In this document: piece by piece, positions 17,260-26,899 of the stretch
Layout of the letters: each line of letters begins with the position of its first letter
How positions within the stretch are numbered: the stretch's first letter is position 1
Origin: Opitutales bacterium
Lineage (GTDB): Bacteria > Verrucomicrobiota > Verrucomicrobiia > Opitutales > JABSRG01
Reading direction: 5' to 3'
Length of the DNA: 64,000 bases
Assembly (NCBI GenBank): GCA_013215165.1
Contig: JABSRG010000007.1
Span: 1 to 64,000 of the forward strand
Made by a program: the position numbers and the translations under genes
Notes under the pieces: generated by a model
What the model saw: the letters and a program-made list of their open reading frames with translations, nothing else
Databases searched by the model: none
Told to the model about the DNA's origin: nothing

Positions 17260-18336
17260 TCAATCATGAAGGAAAGTATCAAAGAAGTCTAATTGGTGAT
17301 GGACTGCAGCCTTATCATCGAGGCGAATCCCAATGCCAATGAGTCTTACTGGCAGCGGGTTGCGGTGAAACGCTTGTTGCAGCAGGGATTGGTAGTGTTC
17401 CAGGCTGAAATCTGAGCCCGTGGTTTCTATGCTGGTTCTTGAGAAATCGGAAAACTTCAGCTTCAGAAACGCTTTATTGGCACGTTCGAAATAAGACTTG
17501 TTCTGCATGTCATCAAAGAACTCTGCGTGGAGATCTGCCAAAATGCCCGCAAGTATTTCCACTTCTGTGCAGTTTTCAGATAAGGTGCGCTCGGTGGATG
17601 CGGATTTGCGAGCACGGTCTGGATTTACTGGGCGTTCATCAATTCCACGACACATGTTATATAGGTCGTTTCCGTATTTCCCAAAACGCTGGATGAGCAT
17701 AGCTAAATCAACAGCCTGCAGGTCTCCACAAGTATGGATGCCGTGATGCTGCATCCATTTTGCTGTTTTGGGACCAATACCCCATATTTTTTGAATAGGG
17801 AGACCCTTCATGAAGGCGTCGACATCTTGCGGCGAGATTGTGAATTGACCGTTGGGCTTATGCCAATCGCTCGCGATCTTGGCTAACATTTTATTGGGCG
17901 CTATCCCTGCAGATGCATTTAGGTCTAGCTCGTCGTGTATTTGTTTACGGATCGTATGGGCAATGCGTGTCGCAGTCGATGTGCTGTCAGTCACATCGAG
18001 GAATGCTTCATCGAGTGACAAAGGCTGGATCAGCTGAGTATGTCTGTGAAAGATCTCTCTTATTTGTTTCGATACTTCAGTATAAACTTCAAAACGCGGT
18101 CTGACTAAAATTAAATGAGGGCATAAATCGAGTGCTTTCCAAGTGGGTTGCGCAGATCTCACGCCATAGGCACGAGCAGGATAGTTTGCTGTCGTCAGTA
18201 CGCCACGGCGGCCCGTGCCGCCCACTGCAATCGGCTTATTGTGCCATTCTGGGTGCTCTCTCATTTCCACTGATGCATAAAAGCAATCCATGTCGATATG
18301 GATTATTTTTCGGGCCTTTGGCTTGAGAGGGTTCAC
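17260..18336 (-). CDS. dinB: DNA polymerase IV (Y-family)
   Basis: This is an error-prone translesion polymerase. The 358-residue product has palm motif IDMDCFYASVE (Asp15, Asp17), the steric-gate region, SLDEAFLDVT with catalytic Asp109-Glu110, the NKMLAKIASDWHKPNGQ fingers/thumb stretch, a helix-hairpin-helix (IQKIWGIGPKTAKWM), and a C-terminal little-finger domain. The usual C-terminal beta-clamp-binding peptide may lie in the final QLDFFDTFLHD. It starts at a GTG (18336). yjbQ follows immediately. No LexA-type operator was identified. Confidence 0.97.
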   Translation of the reverse strand: MNPLKPKARKIIHIDMDCFYASVEMREHPEWHNKPIAVGGTGRRGVLTTANYPARAYGVRSAQPTWKALDLCPHLILVRPRFEVYTEVSKQIREIFHRHTQLIQPLSLDEAFLDVTDSTSTATRIAHTIRKQIHDELDLNASAGIAPNKMLAKIASDWHKPNGQFTISPQDVDAFMKGLPIQKIWGIGPKTAKWMQHHGIHTCGDLQAVDLAMLIQRFGKYGNDLYNMCRGIDERPVNPDRARKSASTERTLSENCTEVEILAGILADLHAEFFDDMQNKSYFERANKAFLKLKFSDFSRTSIETTGSDFSLEHYQSLLQQAFHRNPLPVRLIGIGIRLDDKAAVHHQLDFFDTFLHD

Positions 18337-18404
18337 TACAATTGGGTGAAATAATGTTTATGTATATGGCAAGCGAACATGTATCAGCCGACTCGTGCAG
18401 GCAT

Positions 18405-18431
18405 AAAAAAAGCGCAGTCAGTGGACTGCGC
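18405..18431 (-). terminator. Rho-independent terminator of the coiled-coil/HTH gene
   Basis: On the minus strand a perfect 8-bp stem (GCGCAGTC/GACTGCGC) with a 4-base loop is followed by seven T. It lies 30 bp after the stop codon at 18461. Confidence 0.9.
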
Positions 18432-18460
18432 CTTTGGACTCTTTGAGAGAACCGTATAAA

Positions 18461-18841
18461 TTAAAGGGCGTCGTAAGCTCCGTCTACGATTTTGTTTACG
18501 ACAGCATAAGAGATCTCGAAGTTTTTTGATACTTGATTCTTTGAATATCCTTCGGCGACGGCACCTTTGACTTTATCGCGAAGATCAGCAGTGACCTTGG
18601 TGCGTTTGCGGCGTTTGCCACTGGTTGCAGAAGTGCTGATCAGGGATATGCGTACATTGAACTTTTGGACAAGGGCTTCTACCAGTTCTTTGGCTGTGCC
18701 GTATTCGCTTTCCTCAAGAAGTTTATCCAGCTTAGCTAAGCGTTCGGCCTCAAGCTTTTGTTGTTCAAGGAGCTCTTCTTTGCGTTTTGCGAGAAGCTCG
18801 AGTTTCTTTTCGAGATCGAGGAGTTCGTTATTGATTGTCAT
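18461..18841 (-). CDS. Small coiled-coil protein with C-terminal helix-turn-helix
   Basis: I do not recognise a named family. The 126-residue product is built of three parts. A highly charged Leu/Glu/Lys coiled coil covers about residues 4-45. A middle segment (about 48-70) leads into a basic linker with GKRRKRTK near 74-81. A C-terminal segment (about 82-126, TADLRDKV...GYSKNQVSKNFEIS...) has the spacing of a helix-turn-helix. The layout, oligomerisation coil plus basic linker plus small DNA-binding end, resembles H-NS-like nucleoid proteins in outline only. The gene is monocistronic, with a strong terminator. A DNA-binding role is inference. Confidence 0.8.
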   Translation of the reverse strand: MTINNELLDLEKKLELLAKRKEELLEQQKLEAERLAKLDKLLEESEYGTAKELVEALVQKFNVRISLISTSATSGKRRKRTKVTADLRDKVKGAVAEGYSKNQVSKNFEISYAVVNKIVDGAYDAL

Positions 18842-19015
18842 TATTTTTTGTAGGTTGGAATGCTTATTAGGAATTTAATGCGACTTAGTAGTCAATGGTA
18901 GAATAACAATAGTTTCTATATTTATTTGATCGCGTGGAGTTGTGAATATTTTTACTAAAATTCTGTATGATCTATTTTCAAAAGAACACAGACTAATCGA
19001 ATTTTTTGACATGGC

Positions 19016-19528
19016 ATGAAAACAAGCGGGCAGGCGGATTGGGGTGTGGAGTGGGTAAGGGCTCTACATAAACGGCTGGTGAGCGAAGGGCGCACGGTTA
19101 TAACATGTGAGAGCTGCACAGGGGGGTTGATTGGAGACTGGATCACTAATTTTCCTGGCTCTTCTGAAGTATATTTGGGCGGTGTCCAGTCCTATTCAAA
19201 TGAGTTGAAGATGAATTTGTTAGGGGTGCCGGAGGCAGTGCTGAACGAATCTGGTGCTGTGAGCGCAGTGTGTGCTCAAGCTATGGCCGAGGGCGGTCTT
19301 AAGTTGACGGGAGCAGATTATGCGATTGCTACCACGGGTATTGCTGGTCCAGGAGGTGGCTCAATTGAAAAGCCTGTGGGCCTAGTGTATTGTGCTGTAG
19401 CTGGGCCTAAAGGCACGGTGGTCGAAAAATCACTCTGGGAGGGGGATAGAATAGCAAACAAACATGCCTCTGCACTTGGCGCATTGAAGCTCGCAGTTCA
19501 TTATCCCGAAAATGGTGAATTGCTATGA
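19016..19528 (+). CDS. pncC: CinA C-terminal-type nicotinamide-nucleotide amidase
   Basis: The 170-residue product is a stand-alone CinA C-terminal domain (PF02464), which deamidates nicotinamide mononucleotide in NAD recycling. Family signatures are TCESCTGG at residues 30-37 with the predicted catalytic Ser33, [23 protein letters not shown], and [12 protein letters not shown] with KPVGLVY. It lacks the N-terminal MoeA-like CinA domain, as in E. coli YgaD. The ATG at 19016 is used; another ATG five bases upstream is in a different frame. The 3' end overlaps the PatB-type gene by 17 bp, indicating translational coupling. Confidence 0.95.
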   Translation: MKTSGQADWGVEWVRALHKRLVSEGRTVITCESCTGGLIGDWITNFPGSSEVYLGGVQSYSNELKMNLLGVPEAVLNESGAVSAVCAQAMAEGGLKLTGADYAIATTGIAGPGGGSIEKPVGLVYCAVAGPKGTVVEKSLWEGDRIANKHASALGALKLAVHYPENGELL

Positions 19529-20666
19529 TTTTGAGACGCTGCCGGATCGCACACAAACGGGTAGCTTAAAATGGGATAAATACGCGGGGCGTGACATCCT
19601 TCCGTTTTGGGTGGCGGATATGGATTTTCTGTCAGCTCCTGAAATAGTCTCTGCGTTGGAAGCGCGTGTAGGACAGGGTGTGTTTGGCTATACGAAACCT
19701 TATGCTTCTGTCGAATCTGCGGTAACGGAATACCTATCGACCTCGCATCAGGTCAAAGCTGCTGCGAATGATTTGGTGTGGTTGCCGGGCTTGGTGCCCG
19801 CTCTGAACGTAGCAGCCCGGGCATTTGGCAGTGATGTCTCCTCCATTCTTGCGTGCACTCCAGTTTATCCTCCGTTTTTGACGGCGCCGGGAAACCAACA
19901 CAAACGTTTGGTCACGGCTCCGCTCTCTTGGAGTGGTACACGTTGGGAATTTGATTTTGACGCTATGGAGGCAGCGCTGACTCCGGATAGCTCGATGTTT
20001 ATTCTCTGCAATCCACACAACCCGGTGGGGCGTGCTTTTTCCCGAAGCGAATTGATGAGTTTGGCAGATTTTTGTCTTAAGCATAATCTGGTGTTGTGTT
20101 CAGACGAGATCCACTGCGACTTGATTCTCGATGAGGGAGTGACTCATGTGGCTATGGGTTCGTTAGATCATCCAATCCGTGAGCGCCTTATTTCACTGTT
20201 TGCTCCTAGTAAGACTTATAATTTGCCTGGTTTAGCGTGTGCTTTTGCGCACATAGAAAATCGCAGTCTGCGCAATCAGTTCAAACGTGCGGCGATGGGT
20301 ACCATCACTGAGGTAAATGCTTTTGGTTATGCAGGATGTGAGGCAGCTTATCGGTTTGGAGAGCCCTGGAGACAGGAGTTATTGACGGTGTTGCGTGAAA
20401 ATAGAGATCGTCTCTACAAGGCTTTAGAACCTTATGCTGACAAGGTGTCCGTGTATCCGATGGAAGCGACATATTTGGCGTGGATGGATGTGAGGAGCCT
20501 GGGGGCAAAGGATGCTCCAGGTCATTTCGAAACACATGGAATCGGTCTTTCAGACGGTACACCTTTCGGAAATCCTGGTTTTCTCAGATTTAATTTCGGC
20601 TGTCCATTGTTGCACCTTGAAGAAGGGATTCGACGCTTGGTTTACGGGATCGAATCTGTCTCGTGA
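19512..20666 (+). CDS. patB: PatB/MalY-type PLP-dependent C-S lyase
   Basis: This is a fold-type I aminotransferase-like enzyme of the MalY/PatB branch, which cleaves cystathionine or cysteine conjugates. The 384-residue product shows the branch's N-terminal motif [10 protein letters not shown], the tyrosine-bearing [15 protein letters not shown] at 167-174, SDEIHCDL at 197-204 and the PLP lysine Lys234 in [11 protein letters not shown]. The start lies inside the pncC 3' end. Whether it works in methionine synthesis or cysteine degradation cannot be told from the context. Confidence 0.93.
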   Translation: MVNCYDFETLPDRTQTGSLKWDKYAGRDILPFWVADMDFLSAPEIVSALEARVGQGVFGYTKPYASVESAVTEYLSTSHQVKAAANDLVWLPGLVPALNVAARAFGSDVSSILACTPVYPPFLTAPGNQHKRLVTAPLSWSGTRWEFDFDAMEAALTPDSSMFILCNPHNPVGRAFSRSELMSLADFCLKHNLVLCSDEIHCDLILDEGVTHVAMGSLDHPIRERLISLFAPSKTYNLPGLACAFAHIENRSLRNQFKRAAMGTITEVNAFGYAGCEAAYRFGEPWRQELLTVLRENRDRLYKALEPYADKVSVYPMEATYLAWMDVRSLGAKDAPGHFETHGIGLSDGTPFGNPGFLRFNFGCPLLHLEEGIRRLVYGIESVS

Positions 20667-20781
20667 AACGCGTGGTAAAAGAACAGTGAATTGCGATACT
20701 GGGTTATTATCTGTCACTTTTTGAGGACGATGATTGGACCAAAGAAGTGGAGGTAAACTCTTAACTGAATGGAGGTTCAAT

Positions 20782-21291
20782 ATGACAATAAGCCCGCATC
20801 CCTTAGCAATCTGGTTCGAACATTATACTGAGCAGCAGAGACGACCGTGGATAGATTTGTTTGTCATGGAGCTTTCTTGCTCGGAGTTCCAAGCTCCTCA
20901 TTTTCTTGATGCAGTCATCGAGAGGTTGGTCGATTCAATTAATGATCTTGAGGCTGACTATCATCCGTTCTTTGAAACAGAGTCTACCGCGTATGGTGAA
21001 GTCGACCCCGAGGCGCTCGTCTGGATATTGAGGCGTTTAGAATCTAGCTGTTTTGATCGATTGGTGCAAGATGTTGCACCTCTTCAGCATTTTGAACAGT
21101 GGAAGGAGATGCTAACACTGGCTTTCGAACGTGTGATACATCGAGAGTTGGACGCTTGTCTGCGGTCTTGTGCGGTTCAAGAGCGTTTTCATGGTTTTGG
21201 TTTGTTCGAAAACAATAGAACGACAAATCGGTCCGACTTGAGGCATCAATTTTATCGGGACCAGGCCTATCCGTGGATGACACGAGGTTAA
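20782..21291 (+). CDS. Hypothetical protein, possibly truncated by a TAA
   Basis: I do not recognise this 169-residue protein. It is predicted mostly helical, rich in Trp, Glu and Arg, with no signal peptide or membrane segment. The ATG at 20782 is chosen because GGAGG (20771-20775) lies six bases upstream; a TTG at 20734 is less likely. The stop at 21289-21291 is followed in the same frame by 71 more sense codons, to a TGA at 21505-21507, just before the convergent ychF stop. The extension reads like protein (RPIPYLLWNEDAVDQVLHQ), so the TAA may be a recent nonsense mutation. Confidence 0.6.
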   Translation: MTISPHPLAIWFEHYTEQQRRPWIDLFVMELSCSEFQAPHFLDAVIERLVDSINDLEADYHPFFETESTAYGEVDPEALVWILRRLESSCFDRLVQDVAPLQHFEQWKEMLTLAFERVIHRELDACLRSCAVQERFHGFGLFENNRTTNRSDLRHQFYRDQAYPWMTRG

Positions 21292-21511
21292 GATCAATTT
21301 CTCGCAAACGAAACGAGGCCTATCCCATATCTGCTCTGGAATGAAGATGCGGTGGACCAGGTTTTACACCAAACATCCACGCCCGTTAAAGTTGGAGACT
21401 GGTATGAGGTTATGACCAGAAGTACGGGGCGCGTGGATGTTTTGAAGGGTGATCGCGAGAGCGATTGCCGTCGTCCGGATCAAAGCTCAAGCCAAGCAAT
21501 GGCTGACTGGC

Positions 21512-22615
21512 TCAGCTATTAAAACGGAATTCAGTAACGTCACCGTCCTTGAAAAGATAGTCCTTGCCCTCAAGCCGTAATTTCCCGGCTTCTTTTGCGG
21601 ATGTTTTTGAGCCAGCTGCGATCAAGTCTTCGTAGTGCACGACCTCAGCTTTAATAAAGCCCTTTTCGAAATCAGTATGGATTACTCCAGCGCACTGCGG
21701 TGCTGTCATGCCCTGAATAAATGTCCAGGCTCGGGCTTCTTTTTCTCCGGCGGTGAAATAACTGGCTAAGCCTAGTAGATCGTAGCTGGCGCGAATCAGC
21801 TGAGTGACCCCTGAATCTGTAATGCCTAAATCCCCTAGATATTCGGCGGCTTCTTCGTCATCAAAATCGATTAATTCTTCTTCTACGCGAGCAGAGATGA
21901 CGCAAGATCCAGCGCCGTGATGTGTTGCAGCGTATTCGCGGACCTTCTGAACGTATGGATTGTCGTCGGGATGAGCTAAGTCGCTTTCTGCGACATTACA
22001 GGCGAATAGGGTCGGTTTAGCGGAGAGGAAAAAGAGGCGCTTCAGAATTTCCCGTTCATCATCGTCCATCTTTAGGGTGAGGGCGGGTTTCAACTCATTG
22101 AGATGGGGTAGCAGGCGCTCCATAAGGGTTACCGAGGCGGCGGCTTCCTTATCATTTCCTCGTGCCTTCTTCTTGGCCTTTTCCAACTGAGACTCAATGG
22201 AAGCGATGTCTGCCAACACGAGTTCTGTCGCTATCACCTCGATATCGCGAATAGGGTCTACACTACCCATGTTGTGGATGACATCCTCGTCTACGAAACA
22301 GCGCACTACATGAACAATGGCATCCACTTCCCGTATGTTTGCTAGGAACTTATTGCCCAGGCCTTCGCCTTTAGCCGCGCCCTCTACGAGGCCGGCTATA
22401 TCCACAAATTCGATTGCAGCATGAATAATAGTAGATGTGCCGACAAGTTTGGCGAGTTTTTCGACACGCTTATCCGGTACTTGAACGACGCCAACATTAG
22501 GGTCGATCGTGCAAAAAGGATAATTTGCCGCCTCAGCCTTACGCGTTTTCGTAAGTGCATTAAAAAGCGTGCTTTTGCCCACATTGGGGAGTCCGACAAT
22601 TCCAGCTTGAAGCAT
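21512..22615 (-). CDS. ychF: Ribosome-binding ATPase YchF (Obg-like)
   Basis: This is a universally conserved P-loop protein that binds ribosomes and prefers ATP over GTP. The 367-residue length is standard. Motifs are GLPNVGKST (8-16), the switch region [31 protein letters not shown], and a CNVAESD stretch in place of the NKxD guanine-specificity motif, which is the YchF hallmark. The C-terminal TGS domain ends with the family's [19 protein letters not shown] region. It has no close operon partner; tsf lies upstream behind a terminator. Confidence 0.97.
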   Translation of the reverse strand: MLQAGIVGLPNVGKSTLFNALTKTRKAEAANYPFCTIDPNVGVVQVPDKRVEKLAKLVGTSTIIHAAIEFVDIAGLVEGAAKGEGLGNKFLANIREVDAIVHVVRCFVDEDVIHNMGSVDPIRDIEVIATELVLADIASIESQLEKAKKKARGNDKEAAASVTLMERLLPHLNELKPALTLKMDDDEREILKRLFFLSAKPTLFACNVAESDLAHPDDNPYVQKVREYAATHHGAGSCVISARVEEELIDFDDEEAAEYLGDLGITDSGVTQLIRASYDLLGLASYFTAGEKEARAWTFIQGMTAPQCAGVIHTDFEKGFIKAEVVHYEDLIAAGSKTSAKEAGKLRLEGKDYLFKDGDVTEFRFNS

Positions 22616-22685
22616 AAGCGATAGAGCGTGAGAACAAAGGTCACGAAGATCAACCCGTGAAGGGCTGGATTTTCATTTGGGTATC

Positions 22686-22715
22686 AAAAAGCCCGGACCA
22701 AATTGATCCAGGCTT
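22686..22715 (-). terminator. Rho-independent terminator of rpsB-tsf
   Basis: On the minus strand a 9-bp stem (AAGCCTGGA pairing with TCCGGGCTT, one G-U pair) is followed by a run of T, 30 bp after the tsf stop. Confidence 0.85.
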
Positions 22716-22744
22716 ATGATAATAAGATTTTGTTAGGCAGTAGC

Positions 22745-23338
22745 TTATGCTCCAATCTGGAAGCGGGCGAAACGGCGTATAATCAGGTTTTCCCCGATCG
22801 TGGCAATCTTCTCAGTGAGCAGGTCCTGGATAGTTTGATCCGGGTTTTTGACGTAAGGCTGCTCTAGGAGAGCGATGGTGCCGTAGTATTTATTAAGCTT
22901 ACCTTCGACGATTTTCTGAATCGCCTGTGCTGGCTTACCCGCGGCTTGTTCTGTTGCGATTTCCTTCTCCTTCTCGACCAGAGCTGGGTCAACCTCGTCT
23001 CTGCTGACGCAGATGGGGCCAGCAGCTGCTATGTGCATGGCGATGTCGCGGACGAAAGCCTGAAAATCATCATTCTTGGCGACGAAGTCAGTCTCGCAGT
23101 TTACCTCTATCAATACACCGACCTTACCGCCCGTGTGGATATACGAAGTCACAATGCCTTCGGCGGCTTCGCGGGTTGCTTTCTTAGCTGCAGAAGCGAC
23201 GCCTTTTTTGCGAAGAGAGTCGAGTGCTGCATCGACGTCGCCACCGGATTCAACCAGCGCTTTCTTACAGTCCATCATTCCGGCGCCAGACCGTTCGCGG
23301 AGGTCAGCTACCATTCTAGCAGTGATTTGAGTGCTCAT
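22745..23338 (-). CDS. tsf: Elongation factor Ts
   Basis: This is the nucleotide-exchange factor for EF-Tu. The 197-residue product is of the short type (as in Thermus) rather than the 283-residue E. coli type. It has the N-terminal UBA-like domain with [15 protein letters not shown] and the core motif [13 protein letters not shown] that contacts EF-Tu, then a shortened C-terminal part with [19 protein letters not shown]. It is the second gene after rpsB (36-bp spacer), the classic rpsB-tsf operon, and is followed by a terminator. Confidence 0.98.
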   Translation of the reverse strand: MSTQITARMVADLRERSGAGMMDCKKALVESGGDVDAALDSLRKKGVASAAKKATREAAEGIVTSYIHTGGKVGVLIEVNCETDFVAKNDDFQAFVRDIAMHIAAAGPICVSRDEVDPALVEKEKEIATEQAAGKPAQAIQKIVEGKLNKYYGTIALLEQPYVKNPDQTIQDLLTEKIATIGENLIIRRFARFQIGA

Positions 23339-23374
23339 CAGTAAATGTATGTGTGATTAGGATGAAAGGAATGC

Positions 23375-24304
23375 TTACTTCTCTTCTTCAGTTTCTTCGG
23401 GCGCTGGGGTTGTTTCTTCCGTAGCCGGAGCGACAGCTTCCTCAACTACAGGAGCGGCTTCTTCAACGACGGGTGCGGCTTCGACAGGTGCTTCTGGGGT
23501 TGGGATTGTCTGGCTGTCGTAACCTTCGGGAAGAGAAACCTCTGCCTCTTCGTCGGTGAAGAAGTTGGTCTCTTGCACGAGGGGTGTGATTGCTTGAGGT
23601 TTATTCGCAGTCGCGTTGAGATCGCGCTTTGCAAGTCCATTTTGGACAGCTTCAACAATGACGTCCACGATGATGCGGATCGACTTCACCGCGTCATCAT
23701 TGCCAGGTATAGGGTAATCTATGAGTGTCGGATCACTGTTTGTATCAACAAGAGCAATGACCGGGATGCCCAGACGGCGTGCTTCAGCAACAGCGATATA
23801 TTCACCTTTAGTGTCAATAACGAAGAGGGCGGCGGGACGGTCCTTGATTTCGAGTAGGCCTTCGAAATTACGATTCATTCGCGACATTTGGCGACGGATA
23901 GCAGCGCCTTCTTTTCCAGGAAGTTTGTCGAGTGAGCCGTCCGCTTCCATGGCCAGAAATTTCTTATACTTAGCTAGACTGGACTTGATGGTTTCGAAGT
24001 TGGTCAGTCCACCACCCATCCAGCGGTTAGCGCAGAAGGGCATGTTTACCGCAGTGGCGGCTTCGCGGACGACTTCCTGGGCTTGTTTTTTAGTTCCAAC
24101 AAAAAGCACGTCTTTACCCTTAGAAACCAGATCTTCCAAGAAAGTGGTAGCCGTCTCTAGACACTGGTAGGTCTTCTCCAGGTCAATAATAGATACGCCG
24201 TGGCGATGGTCGTAGATAAAGGTCTTGGATTTTGGGTTCCAACGACGCGTTTGATGACCGAAATGCACGCCTGCGTCCAGCAGGTCTTTAGGAGTGATAT
24301 TCAT
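23375..24304 (-). CDS. rpsB: 30S ribosomal protein S2 with acidic C-terminal tail
   Basis: The first 235 residues are a normal bacterial S2, with [25 protein letters not shown], the coiled-coil insert and [32 protein letters not shown]. After the S2 fold comes a tail of about 65 residues, rich in Glu, Ala, Pro and Val, containing two copies of AAPVVEEA and ending in EETEEEK. Many bacteria lack such a tail. It is probably disordered and acidic on the ribosome surface; its role is not known. tsf follows in the same operon. Two hairpins precede the start codon. Confidence 0.98.
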   Translation of the reverse strand: MNITPKDLLDAGVHFGHQTRRWNPKSKTFIYDHRHGVSIIDLEKTYQCLETATTFLEDLVSKGKDVLFVGTKKQAQEVVREAATAVNMPFCANRWMGGGLTNFETIKSSLAKYKKFLAMEADGSLDKLPGKEGAAIRRQMSRMNRNFEGLLEIKDRPAALFVIDTKGEYIAVAEARRLGIPVIALVDTNSDPTLIDYPIPGNDDAVKSIRIIVDVIVEAVQNGLAKRDLNATANKPQAITPLVQETNFFTDEEAEVSLPEGYDSQTIPTPEAPVEAAPVVEEAAPVVEEAVAPATEETTPAPEETEEEK

Positions 24305-24317
24305 TTTGTGTTTAAAG

Positions 24318-24356
24318 CCCTAGCGCAGTGCCAGGGAGAAACCGGTAAAGGTTTCT
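24318..24356 (-). promoter_or_regulatory. Paired hairpins in the rpsB leader
   Basis: In the 5' leader of rpsB two adjacent hairpins are seen on the minus strand. One has arms AGAAACC/GGTTTCT (24337-24356) and the other CCCTGGC/GCTAGGG with one mismatch (24318-24336). The second ends 13 bp before the ATG. S2 autoregulates through its leader in several phyla, so a similar role here is possible but unproven. Confidence 0.35.
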
Positions 24357-24660
24357 TTTAGTGGTTTGAGTTTAGTGTGGATCGTGGCCTATCGGTAATG
24401 AAACTGAAAAGGACGAAGCACGGGAAAATGATTATCGTGCCAGCTGAGGCAAGCTTTTTAGCCGAGAGATTTCTGAAATGGAGTGAACAGACGTGGGGGG
24501 GGCGCTGATGTTTTACAGGACAATCGAGCGAACGATTGTTGTAGAGTGGATCAAAGCCCAAGAGCAGCAATGACTACCACCCTCACTCTGGGCATGTGAT
24601 CTGAGCTCAAAATCACTTTTCAGTAAGATCGGTTATTCTAATCTATATGTCCATCATGCT

Positions 24661-24675
24661 TGACAATGAGTCTCA
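24661..24675 (+). promoter_or_regulatory. Fur-box-like operator overlapping a -35 element
   Basis: TGACAATGAGTCTCA matches the 7-1-7 Fur consensus TGATAATGATTATCA at 12 of 15 positions. It lies 21 bp before the receptor start codon and overlaps a TTGACA (24660-24665). It would repress the receptor and PepSY genes when iron is plentiful. Confidence 0.45.
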
Positions 24676-24696
24676 AAATCAAACTCATCAGCCAGG

Positions 24697-26835
24697 ATGA
24701 AAACAAACGCAATCATGACAAAATTTTTAAATCCGCTAAAAATTGGGATGCTAGTATTCGGTATAGGTTCGATATTAGGTGGCCAAGAGCAGGCAAGTGA
24801 GGAATTGGGAGTCTTGGAAGAATTCCAAGTGACCGACTAACAACTGGGATACCACGCGGAGTCGGCGACCACGGCTTTGAAGCTGGATGTGCCGCTATTG
24901 AAGACGCCTCAGTCGGTATTTGTGATTAACGATGCATTGATTGCGGACCAGCAGGCTTTTCGTCTGGATCAGATCCTCCAGAATGATTCGAGTGTCCAAA
25001 AGCGAAATAACTTTCTCGGTGCTTATTCATCCTACTTTATCCGAGGATTTAATCTGTCCAATAGCTCAAACTATTTGCGGAATGGTCGGACGTTTTTCCA
25101 TCTTGCTTCGGTTCCTGTAGAAATCTTAAACCGCGTTGAGGTTTTGAAAGGCCCGTCATCGGTACTATACGGTACGTCGACTCCTGGTGGTATGATCAAT
25201 ATGGTGACAAAGACACCATTGAACGAATTTGGGGGTTTTATAAAGGGCACTGTAGGCAGTGATGACCTGTATCATCTTCACGCTGACGTGAGTGGACCGC
25301 TCACCCAAGACGGTGAACTTAGCTATCGTGTCAATGCTGTGTATGAAGACAGCGGATATTTCCGCAAATTTGCAGATGGCTCTGATTTTGAAGCTGAACG
25401 GTATATTTTTTCCACCGCTCTGCGTTGGACTCCCTCGGAGGATACTACGATTGACCTGAGTTTTGATGTGACAGAGGATGATCGCCCTCAGGATACGGGC
25501 GTGGTCGCGATCGGTGATGGGGTGGCAGACATTCCGATCGAACGCATTCTGACTCAACCTTGGAGTAAGTATGACTCTGATAAATGGAATGTAAACTTGG
25601 ATGTGGAGCACTTTATTTCGGATTCTTTTACAGTCGCTTCAGGATTTAGTTTTCAGGATTACAAGCGTGATCGTTATGATAATCAACCCGTGCAAATTGA
25701 TGAGATTACGGGCGACGTTGCTTTTCGGTCACGTCGCCGAATCAACCGTTGGGAAGTCACGACTTTTTATTTCGAAGGTGTAATCGACCTCACAACCGGA
25801 CCCTTTGAGCACAAAATTCTCGCTGGGGCCGATTATACAGAGATCGCCACCGACAGTAATGAGACAGCAAGGAGTGAGTTTTTTGTGACGAACATATTTT
25901 CTCCTTTGGTCATTCCTGATCCTCAAATTGGAGTGAGAGATGAAAAGGTTTTGGGCAACGAGGAGCGCATTGGTTTTTACATACAGGATTTAATTTCTTT
26001 CGGAGAGGACTGGTCTGTCTTGCTCGGCCTTCGTTACGATAATACTGAGAACGACTTTTCTATTGCCGGAAATATACTCCGTGAAGGAAAAGCAGATAAC
26101 CTGACACCACGTGCAGGTGTTGTGTATCAGCCCTTGGATAATATATCCTTTTATGCATCGTATAGTGAGAGTTTCGAACCAAATCCAGTTGTCGCTGACC
26201 CGCGGTTGACCAATTTTGGCGAACAGCTGGACCCTACGACTGGCGAGCAGTTTGAGGTCGGCGTCAAGGCAGAGCTTTATGATGGGAATTTATTACTATC
26301 GTCTGCCTTGTTTCAAACGACTCGGTCGGACATCCCATTCAATGACCCCTTGGCAAACGCTTTGGTGTTGAGAGGGGAGCAGGAACATAAAGGAATCGAA
26401 TTTACTGCGACTGGGCTAATAGGTGAGAGTCTCGGTATCGTGGGTTCCTTTGCTTATTTGGATGCTGAGTTCACTGAAGACGATGATCCCAGTATTGTGG
26501 GTAATACTCCATCAGGTGTCGCAGAGATCAGCGCGAGTCTGTGGGCAGAGTATGAGTTCTCCAGCGGACCATTGGCTGACCTGTCACTCCAGGCAGGTTG
26601 GTTCTATGAGGATGATCGTCCCGGGGATAACGCGAACACATTCACACTGGACAGCTATCATCGTGTAGACGTGGGTCTTAAGTATGTGTGGCGCGCAGAT
26701 AGCGAAACGCCTGTCACCTTCCGCCTTACTGCGTCTAATTTATTCGACGAGGTATACTATAAGGGCGACACTCGTGGCACGGTAAATCCGGAGAGACCTC
26801 GGGAAGTACGTTTCTCGACGCAGCTGAGTTTCTGA
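24697..26835 (+). CDS. TonB-dependent siderophore receptor, interrupted by an in-frame TAA at codon 48
   Basis: This outer-membrane receptor for ferric siderophores should span 712 residues. The ATG at 24697 begins a signal peptide (cleavage near GGQEQA) and a TonB-box-like segment, LGVLEEFQVTD. TAA at 24838-24840 then breaks the frame. The same frame continues with QLGYHAESATTALKLDVPLL, the usual FhuA/FpvA-type region before the plug, and runs intact to 26835. Plug motifs LKTPQSVFVI, IRGFNLSN, RVEVLKGPSSVLYGTSTPGGMINMVTK and a C-terminal PREVRFSTQLSF barrel strand are clear. If the stop is real the barrel part (first start TTG 24877) would lack export and TonB contact. Replacing TAA with TCA (Ser) would restore the family pattern. 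Confidence 0.85.
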
Positions 26836-26899
26836 TAACAGCATAGATTTCTCATGCGCTCTTTGATCAACATCAAGAGCGTTTGAGCGTGTTTTTAAG

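Larger units (their letters stand above)
24305..24696. other. Divergent intergenic region between rpsB and the siderophore receptor gene
   Basis: These 392 bp hold the rpsB leader hairpins at the left and a Fur-box-like site at the right. Two short plus-strand frames occur head to tail, of 36 codons (24398-24508) and 21 codons (24508-24573), with no recognisable similarity; I do not call them genes. An rpsB promoter must lie here but I could not place it with confidence. Confidence 0.45.

Noticed and set aside
24358-24570. Minus-strand frame of 70 codons upstream of rpsB
   Set aside because: It lies in the expected rpsB promoter/leader region, with no protein-like pattern and no ribosome-binding site.
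823-24840. Stop-codon recoding as an explanation for in-frame stops
   Set aside because: Both TAG and TAA occur as the interrupting codon, and both also end many intact genes in the window; there is no recoding signal.
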